DNA of 64,000 bases from Ovoidimarina sediminis. GTDB lineage: Bacteria > Pseudomonadota > Alphaproteobacteria > Rhodobacterales > Rhodobacteraceae. Of this stretch, positions 53,512 through 62,953 are shown one piece after another. Each line of letters starts with the position of its first letter. Position 1 is the stretch's first letter. The translations under genes and the position numbers were made by a program. The notes under the pieces were generated by a model. It ran no database searches and was not told the DNA's origin. It was given only the letters and a program-made list of their open reading frames with translations. The stretch is from contig NZ_JAWHTE010000014.1 in the NCBI RefSeq assembly GCF_032586175.1, positions 62,001 through 126,000 on the forward strand, read 5' to 3'.

Positions 53512-54768
53512 CTATCCCGGCGGTAAACATATAGCGCCTTGGCGAATTAGCCCGGGCGGGCAGCAGCCTCCGGGCTGGCCTTCAAGTCCGGGCGGGCAAC
53601 ATTCGCCGCTTGGAGTAAACCCGGGCAGACAAAGGCCTGGGGCCTGAAGAGGATCGCAAAACTTCTCGCTGAAGCCTTCGGTTTCGATTTGGGTGATCGT
53701 CGCCAGGATTTGCGCTTGCTCTGCAGTCAGTCGCGTAATTTCTTCCTCAGTCGTTGCCGCATCAATCTGCAATTGCAGGGCGTCCGCCTCGAACTCCAGT
53801 GTCGCTAGAACAACAATTTCCGTGCAAATTTGACTATTGGTAAAACTGCTTCCCGAGCCGCTGAACGTGCTGGAACTTGTCCGGCTTGGCAGGGTCGGAT
53901 CCTGGTTCCGGGCCTGCGACGGTGTGGTCGGGGTCGTACCGGGCACCTGGTTGTTGCCCTCGTCTTCGTTCTCGGGCTGCTGCGGGTTCTCTCCCGGAGC
54001 CTGATCGTTGTTGGAGGCCCCGCCAATCTTTCCAGCCGCGGCACAGGCTTCGAGATCAAGCAAATAGTCTTCCAAGATGTTCAATTCGCTCTGCCTAGGC
54101 AACATGAAATCCCTAAGGCTTTGGTCCTCGGGACGCCCTGTCTCTTGATCAAAAGTAGCTATCACGGCGCACTCGTCCGCCGGCACCAGTAGACAGGTGC
54201 TTAGATCGACCTCTCCCCCCGGCAACTTCTTACACAGGAGCCCTACACCTTCGGTGAAGACAACTTTGTCGAGGATTGCGTTGGGAGGTGCACCATCCTG
54301 CGGCACAGGTGGCTGCGATCCATCGTCTGGCGCAGAGTCAGGCTGACCAGCATTCTCAGGGCGCCGCATTTCAAATGCTGAGCCGCGGATGCCAAGCGTC
54401 GAGGTCGGAGTTTCTATGTTGTACGCCTCGCTTTCGCTGTTGCCCGTGATCATTCGCATGATGCCAACGGTGAACCCAACAGCGAGGTTTTCGAAAGTGC
54501 CATCATCGTCACCAACGAGAGCCGCATCAATGCTCAAAGATGTACCGGGGCCGACAACAACCCTAGTTTCATCGTTAAGGAGCACATGCATAAGGCCGAT
54601 ATCGGTCGTCTCAAGAAGATCGCCCTGTTCGACCGGTTCGCCACTTTCTGCAGCAATTCGGTCGCCCTCTCGAATAATAAAACCGTTCTCCGCTTGTTCA
54701 ATCGTGCCCACCTCGGCCAACGCCGTGGATGCGCAGAGCATGGCGATCAATGCGATGCTGCGTTTCAT
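53512..54768 (-). CDS. FecR-domain secreted protein with Cys/Gly/Pro tail
   Basis: 418 residues from MKRSIALIAMLCASTALAEV (signal peptide). A FecR domain spans about 20-165 (FIIREGDRIAAESGEPVEQG, TRVVVGPGTSLSIDAAL, GIMRMITGNSESEAYNIETP, TLGIRGSAFEM). A low-complexity Asn/Gln/Pro/Glu linker (about 275-330) and a helical segment follow, then a C-terminal Cys-rich end with repeated CxPGF / CCPPGL units. FecR plus CHASE2 cyclase pairs are common in this class. The Cys tail is unusual. Base composition is slightly AT-richer than its neighbours. Confidence 0.82.
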   Translation of the reverse strand: MKRSIALIAMLCASTALAEVGTIEQAENGFIIREGDRIAAESGEPVEQGDLLETTDIGLMHVLLNDETRVVVGPGTSLSIDAALVGDDDGTFENLAVGFTVGIMRMITGNSESEAYNIETPTSTLGIRGSAFEMRRPENAGQPDSAPDDGSQPPVPQDGAPPNAILDKVVFTEGVGLLCKKLPGGEVDLSTCLLVPADECAVIATFDQETGRPEDQSLRDFMLPRQSELNILEDYLLDLEACAAAGKIGGASNNDQAPGENPQQPENEDEGNNQVPGTTPTTPSQARNQDPTLPSRTSSSTFSGSGSSFTNSQICTEIVVLATLEFEADALQLQIDAATTEEEITRLTAEQAQILATITQIETEGFSEKFCDPLQAPGLCLPGFTPSGECCPPGLEGQPGGCCPPGLIRQGAICLPPG

Positions 54769-55193
54769 TCTTCCGTCACAATCCAGCATGCCGCCAAGTG
54801 CGACAGGCGTTCTAAAAATCTGAAAAGCCCCAAAACGCGGCACAAGCACCCAACCCCCTACTGTCTTCTTCATAGCGCTTATCATAAGGGAATCCTAGAA
54901 AAAGGCGCGGCGACGCCTAGAAATCTGCGTTTCTTGGCGCATCAGAACGGGATTTCGCATGTATTGCCGCAATTTCAGGCTCCTAATTCGTGCGATGGGG
55001 CGTGCATTTCCACTTTTGGCAGGACGAGCTGGACGCGCCAGAATGTTTGACGCACGTAGCATTTGAGACTGATGACCGGGCAACTCCAGCGGCAGTCGCC
55101 CCGTCCGATATGGCCGCCCGGCAATTGCTGCAGCGTCTTAGTCACCTTTCTTCAAGTGCAGTGCAATCTTGTTGGGCGCCGGAAAAGCAAGGC
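54769..55193. other. Intergenic stretch between FecR gene and O-antigen ligase gene
   Basis: About 425 bases upstream of the FecR gene. Small open frames on both strands lack ribosome sites and protein-like character. I see no repeat, RNA gene or hairpin with T run here. It likely holds the promoter of the FecR-CHASE2 set. Confidence 0.45.
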
Positions 55194-56546
55194 TCAGCCG
55201 CCATCACCCTTGAGGTAGGCCTTCTTCTCGGCATGGGTAAAGCTCTGAGCATAGCCGAGACCGAGGATCACCGCGAAAAGGGCTGCGATAGCAGGCATCT
55301 GCAGACTGAAGTCGAAGACTGAATGAAATGCCGCCGTCGCCGCACAGCCGAGTGCAAAACAGGAGAAGGCGCGGTTCATATGACGGAGCTTCGCACCGCG
55401 GTAGATGCGGGACGCGATCAGGCCCAGCGCGAGAAGGAAGAAGGCAGTTGCGGGAAGGCCGAGCCCAAAAGCGAGTTCGAGATAGTCGTTGTGGGCACGT
55501 CTCAGTTCAAGTTGCGATACTTCGAACGGGATGTAAGGGCGAAACGCGTCCTCGAAGGCGCCAAGGCCATGCCCGAACAGTGGGCGGTCCGCAATTGCGT
55601 CGACGATGAGAGGATAGATCGTGAAGCGGATTTCCTCTTCGCTGGTGGCGAGAAGGCGTTCGGTAAGTCCCGTTGCGCTGGTGAGGCCGATGAAGATCAG
55701 CACCGCAACGAGGAGCCCGAGCATCACCATATCCCACCGAGTTGCCCGGTCGCGACGCCAGGCCAGAAGGAACACCGCAAGACCAACAAGACCCGCAATG
55801 CCACCCGCGCGGGATTGCGTCATCGACACGGTTCCAATGCAGACGATCAGGCCGAACGCGTAGATCCAGGCGCCAGAGAAAAACCCTTCGAGGCGACCGC
55901 GGAAGCCATCCGTCTGGCGTGAGGAGACATGGAGGTACGCCGCGAGATTGGCAAACGCGCCGAAGGCCACGTATGTGGCGTAATTGTTGCGGTTCACGAA
56001 ACTCGCCTTCACGACGGCACCGGCCTCGGGGCCGAGGAACATGTTCGTTCGCGTGACCGAGGCATAGAGCGCATAGATGGCTAGACCCGTTGAAAAGAAA
56101 GCGATCACCTTGAGCACCGTCGAGGCTCGTCGCCCCTCTGTCGTGGCCCAAACCGTCATAACAAAGATCATCGCATAGCAGAGCAGCCGCACCACGCTCT
56201 GCCGTGTTTCGGTCGGGTCGGCCGAAATCGATGCGGCAGCGTCAGGGACGTAGGCCCAGAGCGGGTGCGCGGCAGATGTTGGCATACCGCCAATGGACTG
56301 GATCCAGGCCCAGGCCAGAACTGCGAGATAGAGCCCCCCCGGCACCATTAGTCGGTGGATGGCGAGCGGCACAATGCTGGTGAGGCTGAGAAGAATTTGC
56401 GCGGAGAAAAGCAGAAAAACTGTGATCGCAAGAAGCGACCAGATGAGCGGGCTGTTTCCGCCGAGGACGAGCACTGACAGAAGCACCAGAGATACGGCCG
56501 CATAAAGCACTGCACCCTGCGTCCGCTGAAATGGTTCCTGCCCCAC
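55194..56546 (-). CDS. O-antigen ligase / Wzy-like polymerase
   Basis: 450 residues with 11-12 hydrophobic helices and the Wzy_C signature: VKASFVNRNNYATYVAFGAF, MTQSRAGGIAGLVGLAV, and the periplasmic loop with GHGLGAFEDAFRPYIPFEVS and RRAHNDYLELAFGLGLPATA. The family ligates or polymerises lipid-linked glycans at the periplasmic side. It probably forms a unit with the upstream TPR and glycosyltransferase genes on the same strand. Confidence 0.93.
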   Translation of the reverse strand: MGQEPFQRTQGAVLYAAVSLVLLSVLVLGGNSPLIWSLLAITVFLLFSAQILLSLTSIVPLAIHRLMVPGGLYLAVLAWAWIQSIGGMPTSAAHPLWAYVPDAAASISADPTETRQSVVRLLCYAMIFVMTVWATTEGRRASTVLKVIAFFSTGLAIYALYASVTRTNMFLGPEAGAVVKASFVNRNNYATYVAFGAFANLAAYLHVSSRQTDGFRGRLEGFFSGAWIYAFGLIVCIGTVSMTQSRAGGIAGLVGLAVFLLAWRRDRATRWDMVMLGLLVAVLIFIGLTSATGLTERLLATSEEEIRFTIYPLIVDAIADRPLFGHGLGAFEDAFRPYIPFEVSQLELRRAHNDYLELAFGLGLPATAFFLLALGLIASRIYRGAKLRHMNRAFSCFALGCAATAAFHSVFDFSLQMPAIAALFAVILGLGYAQSFTHAEKKAYLKGDGG

Positions 56547-56706
56547 GTCTACGCGCCCCCCTTTGCGTGGCGGTTTGCCTCCGTTCCGGGAGGCCCGGGC
56601 GACTTGTTAGCCGAGATTGTACCGCGATTCCATTGTGTTCATGCCTTGCCCGCCTTCCATCGGAACCGTGTGGCTTCCTGTGTTCGGTACCGGAGGGAAG
56701 ACGCGG

Positions 56707-57336
56707 TCAATTCCGAAGGCGCGCCTGATCCACGGCTGCGACGATCGAGCTGGTGGCCAAGATCTCTCGCTTTCGGCGCGGCTCAAACCGGCCGAGAATA
56801 TCAAGATCCCTGGCAATCGCGTCGAAATCAGCCTCTGTCAGCCGGCTTCCGTCTGCGGTCTTGCGCGAAAGGACCCCGGCCAGGTTCAGGCGGGTGCCCG
56901 CAAGCGTCTTGTTGTAAGGCGCGATCCGGTAGGAAACCCGCCAGGCCGAAAGGGCGCCCTCGCGATCGCCGAGCTTGGCCCGTGCCCAGGCGAGCGCAGC
57001 CCAGGCGTGGGCATTGCCCGGATCTATCCGAACGGCGCTTTGCAACGCAGCGTCGGCGCGCTCGGCACGCTCCAGCGCGAGGTCAGGAGAGAATTGCCGA
57101 GTTTGCGCGCCAACGGCGCCCGTGATGACGGTGTTTGCCATCAGGAAACCGTAGCCGCGCTGGAAATCATAGAGGCCGCGGTCATACATCATATGGCTCA
57201 TCGGAAGACGCCCCTGCCCCACAAGTGTTTCAGAGACGAGACGCGGGTTGAAAGCCGGGGTCTGACCGAGCGTCGACCAGATTGCCGCGGCAGAAATTAG
57301 CGCGAGTGCAATCATCATGAGGCGCGGTGCGAGCAC
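56707..57336 (-). CDS. Membrane-anchored TPR-like protein
   Basis: 209 residues with an N-terminal helix (RLMMIALALISAAAIWSTLG) and TPR-like repeats (ADAALQSAVRIDPGNAHAWA, ALAWARAKLGDREGALSAWR, VSYRIAPYNKTLAGTRLNLA). It lies between the O-antigen ligase and a GT4 gene. Similar small TPR proteins accompany Wzy ligases; role presumed structural in polysaccharide assembly. Confidence 0.8.
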   Translation of the reverse strand: MLAPRLMMIALALISAAAIWSTLGQTPAFNPRLVSETLVGQGRLPMSHMMYDRGLYDFQRGYGFLMANTVITGAVGAQTRQFSPDLALERAERADAALQSAVRIDPGNAHAWAALAWARAKLGDREGALSAWRVSYRIAPYNKTLAGTRLNLAGVLSRKTADGSRLTEADFDAIARDLDILGRFEPRRKREILATSSIVAAVDQARLRN

Positions 57337-57447
57337 GGTTTGGCATCCTCCAGAGTGACTGCGCCTGACGTCAGGTGCCAGGCAGATTGCGGCCGAAGAT
57401 AGCGGAGCGCCGCACGTGGTGGAACCTGCAATGATTGAGGAAACGGG

Positions 57448-58572
57448 TTACGCGTGGCGAGTCTGCGTCATACGGTTGATGAGATCGCGATAGATGTCGA
57501 CCACGATAGCCTGGCTGAACCGCTTCTCCATGAGGGAGCGACCGGCACCGCCGAAGACCGAACGTCCTTCGGGCCCGATCTCGATCATCCGAAGGAGTGC
57601 TCGGGCGAGACCGTCGGCGTCGCGAGCGCGGCAAAGCAGCCCCGTCACGCCATCCTGCGCCACGTCGCGGCAGCCGGGAACATCGGTAGCGACGACTGGC
57701 CGGCCCATGGCTGCCGCTTCGAGAAGGGTGCGCGGCATGCCTTCCCGGTAGGACGGCAGGACAACGCAATCTGCGGCAGCGATGAATGGCCGGACGTCGC
57801 CTGTCTTTCCAAGATACTCGACGACGCCCTCTTCGACCCATGCAGCTACAGTTTCGGCACTGATGGCGGTACGGTTTTCGGCCCCCACCTCGCCCAATAG
57901 CTGAAACCGGACCTCGGGGTGCTGTTGGCGCACTGCCCGGGCAGCTTCGACGAATTCCACCACCCCTTTGTCGCGGAGAAGACGGGCGATCAGCAGAAAA
58001 GTCACCTGCCCTCCCCCCGAAGCTGGCAGGGGCACGGGGGCGTAATGATCGAGGTCTATGCCGGAGCCCGGGACAAGCACCGCTTGCGCTTCGCGCACCA
58101 TACCCCGCTCGACAAAGAGGTCGCGATCGTCCCCGTTCTGAAAGATCACGTGGGGCAGCGGGCGGAACGCCTGACGGTAGAGGCGTACCGCGACGGCCTC
58201 GAGCGCGCCGCCGCTGAGAAACGCTGTGCCGAGACCCGAGACGTTCGGCAGAAAAGGCAATGCAAGTGTACGCGCGGCGAGACCGCCATAGATGTTCGGT
58301 TTTATGGTGTAGCTGAGGACGAGATCTGGCGCCTCCTCTTGCAGCGCGCGGCGATAGGCACGGATCAGAAGCATGTCGCTCAGGGGTGAGGTACCCTTGC
58401 TGTCAATCGCAATGGACCGGTGCGGCACCTCGTGGCCGGCGAGAGCCACAACGCCCTCATCCTCGGGTGCGAGGGCCACGAGATCGTGTCCCTCGGCCTT
58501 CAATGCCTCGATCACCGGCTTGCGGAAATGCGCGAGGTTCCAGGAAGCGTTGGCTGTGAGGAGGATCTTCAC
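57448..58572 (-). CDS. Glycosyltransferase family 4
   Basis: 374 residues, GT-B fold. N-terminus MKILLTANASWNLAHFRKPV, central TIKPNIYGGLAARTL and LLIARLLRDKGVVEFVEAAR, C-terminal VVLPSYREGMPRTLLEAAAM and GRPVVATDVPGCRDV with the EGxxxxxLEA donor motif. Of the type that builds repeat units (PglA / galacturonosyltransferase-like). It ends the minus-strand polysaccharide set at its upstream side. Confidence 0.92.
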   Translation of the reverse strand: MKILLTANASWNLAHFRKPVIEALKAEGHDLVALAPEDEGVVALAGHEVPHRSIAIDSKGTSPLSDMLLIRAYRRALQEEAPDLVLSYTIKPNIYGGLAARTLALPFLPNVSGLGTAFLSGGALEAVAVRLYRQAFRPLPHVIFQNGDDRDLFVERGMVREAQAVLVPGSGIDLDHYAPVPLPASGGGQVTFLLIARLLRDKGVVEFVEAARAVRQQHPEVRFQLLGEVGAENRTAISAETVAAWVEEGVVEYLGKTGDVRPFIAAADCVVLPSYREGMPRTLLEAAAMGRPVVATDVPGCRDVAQDGVTGLLCRARDADGLARALLRMIEIGPEGRSVFGGAGRSLMEKRFSQAIVVDIYRDLINRMTQTRHA

Positions 58573-58744
58573 GGGGCGGCTGGACCTGCGGTGAACGCAT
58601 GAAGCGATGGATAACAGTCACAGGCCTAGCAGGGCTGACGGTATGTGGGAAGGCGGTTGCGACCCAACTGCGCCTTTGCACGTGTCATCGTTTCCTTTTG
58701 CATGGCATTCGATTTATGCAGTGTCCAAATGGAGGACGCGCGAC

Positions 58745-59767
58745 ATGATAAAGACGACGATTGCCGGAAGCCTGCCGAAGCCGAGCTGGCTGGCCGAACC
58801 CGAGAAGCTCTGGGCGCCCTGGCGGCTTGAAGGTGACGGGCTGATCGAGGGGCAGCGGGATGCCGCCCTGCGATGGCTGAAGATCCAGGACGAGGCAGGA
58901 ATCGACATCCAGTCGGATGGCGAGCAGTTCAGGAAGCATTTCGTGCACGGTTTCCTCGAGGAGGTCGAAGGGATCGACTGGGGCCTGATGACGACCATGG
59001 GGATCCGCGACAACCGGTATGAGGCGCAGGTCCCGACGGTGACTTCAGAAGTGCGGCGGAAGGGATCGGTGCATGGCGAGAGCGTAAAATTCCTGCGCGC
59101 CCATGCTGCCAGCGAACTCAAGTTCACACTGCCCGGCCCGATGACGATTTGCGACACGATCGCGGATGCGCATTACGGCAGCCGGCCGGAGATGGCGATG
59201 GCTTTTGCCGGGCTCCTGAACGAGGAGGCGCGAGAGCTTGAAGCCCTGGGTGTCGATGTGATCCAGTTCGACGAGCCCGCCTTCAACGCCTTCATGGATC
59301 AGGTGCCTGTATGGGGTGTCGATTGCCTACATCGTGCGATCGAAGGGCTGAGCTGCAAGACGGCGGTGCATATCTGTTACGGCTATGGCATCCAGCAGAA
59401 TATCGACTGGAAGGCTTCGCTTGGCGAGGAATGGCGCCAGTACGAAGAGTTCTTTCCGGCGCTGAACGAAAGCCGGATCGATCAGGTTTCGCTGGAATGC
59501 GCGGATTCCCACGTACCCCTGTCGGTTCTTTCGACGCTGAAGGACAAGGAAGTGCTGGTGGGCGCGATCAACGTGGCGACGAACGAGATCGAGACGCCGC
59601 AGAAGGTGGCCGCGACGCTTCGTGCGGCGATGGAATTCGTCGATCCCGAACGGCTGATCGCCTGCACGAATTGCGGGATGGCCCCCTTGCCCGTCGAGGT
59701 GGCGGAAGGGAAGCTGATGGCTTTGGGCGCAGGCGCCGAGATCCTGCGGAAGGAGCTTCGCGGCTAG
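58745..59767 (+). CDS. Cobalamin-independent methionine synthase-like protein (MetE C-terminal family)
   Basis: 340 residues from MIKTTIAGSLPKPSWLAEPE. It matches the C-terminal catalytic half of MetE only: GSLPKPSWL, KFTLPGPMTICDTIADAHYG, VIQFDEPAFN, VHICYGYG and ACTNCGMAPLPVEVA (zinc site His/Cys: HICYG, TNCGM). Such single-domain forms act as methyltransferases with unusual methyl donors or acceptors. Upstream in-frame codons from 58607 lack the conserved start. Methyl donor unknown. Confidence 0.88.
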   Translation: MIKTTIAGSLPKPSWLAEPEKLWAPWRLEGDGLIEGQRDAALRWLKIQDEAGIDIQSDGEQFRKHFVHGFLEEVEGIDWGLMTTMGIRDNRYEAQVPTVTSEVRRKGSVHGESVKFLRAHAASELKFTLPGPMTICDTIADAHYGSRPEMAMAFAGLLNEEARELEALGVDVIQFDEPAFNAFMDQVPVWGVDCLHRAIEGLSCKTAVHICYGYGIQQNIDWKASLGEEWRQYEEFFPALNESRIDQVSLECADSHVPLSVLSTLKDKEVLVGAINVATNEIETPQKVAATLRAAMEFVDPERLIACTNCGMAPLPVEVAEGKLMALGAGAEILRKELRG

Positions 59768-59772
59768 CCGTT

Positions 59773-61080
59773 TCAGCGGGGCGTCGCGCCCATCTTCCGC
59801 CAGACCCAGCGGGCCGTGGCGAGGAGGCGGGCATCTTCGCCTGCCCGGCCCACGAGTTGCACCCCCATCGGCAGGCCGTTCGGGGTGGCGAGCAGCGGAA
59901 GCGTGATTGCCGGGGTGCCCGCCATCGTCCAGAGCCCGTTGAAGATCGAATCTCCCGTCGAGCCGAGCCCTGCCGGCGCCGGGCCGAGGGCCGCGGGGCA
60001 GAGGAGCGCGTCGTACTCGGCGAAAAGCGGCTCGAGCGCGGGGGTGAGCGCCGCCTGCACCTTGAGAGCAGCAATGTATTCGGTGGCGGGCAAAGCCATA
60101 CCCTCGCGGATCGCATCGCGGGTTTTGGGGCCAAGGCGATCTGCCCCGGTTTCGATGTACCGGCGGTAGTAATGGGCCATCTCGGCGGCATTGATGCGGG
60201 CGCGATGGGTGGCGGCCTCGTCGAATACGGACGGCAGGTCGGCGTCTGTGACGACGGGCCCGAGAGCCTCGCGGAACGCATCCATGGCATCGGTGAGAGC
60301 TTGGTCGGCCCGCTCCTGACCCGGCAGGCGGATATGGGCCAGTCTGGGCCGGGCATCGTGCTGCGCCTCGCCTCCGGTTTCCGCCCCCTTCCCGCCCATC
60401 AGAACCGCGGCGAGGAGCTGCGCGCCCTCGGGGTCGCGGGCGAAGACGCCCAGCGTATCGAGACTGTGGGATTGCATGCAGACACCGGCACGCGGGATGG
60501 CGCCGAAGCTTGGCTTGAAGCCGGTGATGCCACAGAACGAGGCGGGGCGGATTACCGACCCTCCCGTCTGGGTGCCGACCGCGAGCGGGATCATCCCGTC
60601 TGCCACCGCGGCAGCCGAGCCCGAGGAGGAGCCACCAGGGGTATGGCCGGGGTTTCTTGGGTTCCGCGTCTTGTTCGGGTGGAGGAAGGCAAGTTCGGTG
60701 GTGACGGTCTTACCGAAAATGAGTGCACCTGCCTCCCTGAGACGGCGGACGATGGCGGCATCTTCCTCGGGCACCCTGCCCGCATCGACGGGGCAGCCGT
60801 TTTCCGTAGGGATCCCGGCGGTGTCGATGATGTCCTTCAGCCCGACAGGCAAACCGTGAAGGGGGCCAAGGGGCGCACCAGAGGCGCGGAGCGTGTCAAG
60901 GCGTTCTGCCTCGCGAAGCACGTATGTCGGATCGAACCAGGCCCAGGCACGGATCTCGGGCTCCCGCATCTCGATCCTTTCGATGCAGGCGCAAGCCAGA
61001 TCGAACGCCGTGAGCGCGCCCGTGGCGAGACGTTTGCGGAGGTCAGCGGCAGAGAGCGTCGGGAGGGGGGGAACTGTCAT
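59773..61080 (-). CDS. Amidase signature family enzyme
   Basis: 435 residues from MTVPPLPTLSAADLRKRLAT. The Ser-Ser-Lys triad is visible: Lys in LPVGLKDIIDTAG, cis-Ser in TPGGSSSGSAAAVADG and the nucleophile in GTQTGGSVIRPASFCG. It is of the general amidase type, not a clear GatA, since no gatB/gatC are adjacent. It converges on the MetE-like gene with a five-base gap. Confidence 0.93.
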   Translation of the reverse strand: MTVPPLPTLSAADLRKRLATGALTAFDLACACIERIEMREPEIRAWAWFDPTYVLREAERLDTLRASGAPLGPLHGLPVGLKDIIDTAGIPTENGCPVDAGRVPEEDAAIVRRLREAGALIFGKTVTTELAFLHPNKTRNPRNPGHTPGGSSSGSAAAVADGMIPLAVGTQTGGSVIRPASFCGITGFKPSFGAIPRAGVCMQSHSLDTLGVFARDPEGAQLLAAVLMGGKGAETGGEAQHDARPRLAHIRLPGQERADQALTDAMDAFREALGPVVTDADLPSVFDEAATHRARINAAEMAHYYRRYIETGADRLGPKTRDAIREGMALPATEYIAALKVQAALTPALEPLFAEYDALLCPAALGPAPAGLGSTGDSIFNGLWTMAGTPAITLPLLATPNGLPMGVQLVGRAGEDARLLATARWVWRKMGATPR

Positions 61081-61379
61081 GGGAGGCTTCGCTGAGGTCG
61101 TCGGACGGTGGATGCGCGCGGCAAGAGATTTGCGCCGCATAAACCGCAGATTTCGATTTAGCGCATGTAAGTGCGTGCGCAAGAGAACAGGTTATTCTTT
61201 GTCCGCAGTCAGGATCGATACGCTGCGCCATCGGTTTTTTTTAATCATGACTGGTATGCGTTTCACCAGATATTCGTCTTTATGGGAGGCTATTTTGAGA
61301 ATATTTCATATTAAAACAAAATCTTAATTCCCATCAGGCCGACGGACAACCAAAGGTAGAAATTGGCTTTGTTTCGAAA
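61081..61379. other. AT-rich intergenic stretch at edge of accessory region
   Basis: About 300 bases, clearly AT-richer than the core genome to its left, with T and A runs (ATCGGTTTTTTTTAATC, CATATTAAAACAAAATC). No gene, RNA or repeat pair recognised. It marks the compositional boundary between amidase and the following accessory genes. Confidence 0.5.
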
Positions 61380-61952
61380 TTATGGGTTCCCGTGTCGCAG
61401 CCAGGTCTTGAGGGCACGGCTGCGCCTGGTCTCTGCCCCGCGTCGGTAACGACGAAACACTCGCACCTTTCTCAGCAACTCCGCAGGACGGTTGGGGTTC
61501 GTCTTCCTGAGTATTCTGGCGATAAGTGCCAGGAGAGGCTCTCGTTGAGCGGAGAGCTCCGCTGCCACAAACTTTAGTAATTCATCATCGTCATAGTCGG
61601 GGCCATCCTCAAGCAGCTCGGCCAGGCTGCGTCGACCGCGTTTGCCGAAGACCTCTGCGACTTTGGTGAGGTGGTCCTGCTCCGCAATTGTCGCGCGCGC
61701 GAGATGGGCCTCTGCCTCGGCAAGGGCCAGCGCAGCCCGGTCTTTATCAGAAGCAAGGAGACCTGGAAGGTTGGCGTCGACGTCCTGCAGAATGATCCTG
61801 TACCAACGGAGGACTTCGTTGATGTCCAGTTGTCCAGTCAGCCCATGCTGTCGTGCATTTGCAGACGCGCGCCTCTTTCCGGCCGTCGTCGTTGGTCCGG
61901 TGCTGCGCTTTGCATTCCCACAATTGGCCTTGTGTTGTCGCTCAGTCGACAT
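61380..61952 (-). CDS. Uncharacterised STGP-motif protein
   Basis: 190 residues. The basic N-terminus, KANCGNAKRSTGPTTTAGKR then RASANARQHGLTGQ, is a widespread motif of unknown function (NAxxSTGPxTxxGKxxxxxNAxxHGL) in alphaproteobacteria. The rest is helical and charged, ending in an Arg-rich tail (VRVFRRYRRGAETRRSRALK). It starts 11 bases inside the preceding gene on the same strand, so the two are coupled. No function assigned. Confidence 0.72.
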   Translation of the reverse strand: MSTERQHKANCGNAKRSTGPTTTAGKRRASANARQHGLTGQLDINEVLRWYRIILQDVDANLPGLLASDKDRAALALAEAEAHLARATIAEQDHLTKVAEVFGKRGRRSLAELLEDGPDYDDDELLKFVAAELSAQREPLLALIARILRKTNPNRPAELLRKVRVFRRYRRGAETRRSRALKTWLRHGNP

Positions 61953-62514
61953 TGTTTTCGATCACGTCCGCATCCTGCACATTGGAGCGGATGCGTTTGC
62001 CCTTAAGCTGATCGTAATCCTCACGCAGACGACGTCGGCGCGGCTCGAGTTCTGCAATGTGACGCTCGATTGGACTGAGAGCGTCCCGCTCAAGTGAATA
62101 GGCCTCAGCAAGCAATGCACCTTCCTCAACGCCATGCTGAGAGAGTTCGACCAATGCGGCATTGCGCTCCTTTGATTCACCGCTGATCAAGGCATCTGCC
62201 AGCGCCTCTGCTTTTTCCGCGTCTTCATCCTCATCGGAATATGGATTGTAAAAAACGTGTTTTGCCAAATGCCGAAATCGCTTAAGCCAAAGATCGTCAC
62301 GGATGGTTCGGAAGCGATGCGCCTCCCACTCAAGCTCTACGAGGTTCTCGGCAAGCGCAGCTTCGTAAGGAGTGCCGGGATTGAGATCGTTCAGAAGAGC
62401 TTCACGAAGGGCGTCGTAGGCGACGCTGTCTTCCCCAGGAAGACGACGCCGCCGAGGTATCAGGTCAAAGAGTTCGACCGAGATAGACGCCGTCGGGGCG
62501 GTTTGCCTCCCCAT
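61942..62514 (-). CDS. Uncharacterised helical protein paired with STGP-motif gene
   Basis: 190 residues, highly charged and helical: MGRQTAPTASISVELFDLIP, AALAENLVELEWEAHRFRTI, EDAEDDAEKA-like acidic patch (DEDEDAEKAEALADALI), and a C-terminal coiled coil (IERHIAELEPRRRRLREDYD). It overlaps the STGP-motif gene by 11 bases. Same length and helical nature as its partner suggests a two-protein unit. Not recognised as a named family. Confidence 0.7.
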   Translation of the reverse strand: MGRQTAPTASISVELFDLIPRRRRLPGEDSVAYDALREALLNDLNPGTPYEAALAENLVELEWEAHRFRTIRDDLWLKRFRHLAKHVFYNPYSDEDEDAEKAEALADALISGESKERNAALVELSQHGVEEGALLAEAYSLERDALSPIERHIAELEPRRRRLREDYDQLKGKRIRSNVQDADVIENNVD

Positions 62515-62573
62515 AATCTTACCTCATATTGTTAAACTTTTTACGGAGGGCACAAAATATGGCGTAGCCTCGG

Positions 62574-62936
62574 GTGGAAGTCAAGCTTGCGAAGAGCTTC
62601 GGGAGCGCCAGATTTTCGGTGAAAGTGAGGCACACTTGGAACAACCCAACGAAGACGTTTGGATATGAACTCTTGAGCCCGCTCTCTGAATTCTCGACCG
62701 TCCGCAGGTTGGACATCACTAACTGGGGCGCCGGAAGTCTTCGAATAACCTTCGCCAAGGGATACCGGATCGTTACTGAGAAGGCTTTACTGCGATCAAG
62801 TCTCTACGCGAGAGCCAACTGGCGGAAGATCAGATATATTGACGGTGCGAGGGCATCCAATGGTTTCCTGCCCCACCCATGGAAAGCGATGAACCGCTAT
62901 CTCAGTGCGACGCCTAGGAAGAACCTGTTGAAGTAA
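62574..62936 (+). CDS. Weakly supported small ORF
   Basis: A GTG-start frame of 120 codons with protein-like middle (HTWNNPTKTFGYELLSPLSE, LDITNWGAGSLRITFAKGYR) and basic end. There is no ribosome site, and a 79-codon frame overlaps on the other strand. Composition is AT-rich. May be a real accessory gene, a fragment or chance. Confidence 0.3.
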   Translation: MEVKLAKSFGSARFSVKVRHTWNNPTKTFGYELLSPLSEFSTVRRLDITNWGAGSLRITFAKGYRIVTEKALLRSSLYARANWRKIRYIDGARASNGFLPHPWKAMNRYLSATPRKNLLK

Positions 62937-62953
62937 AGTCTAGCCGCACCTGC

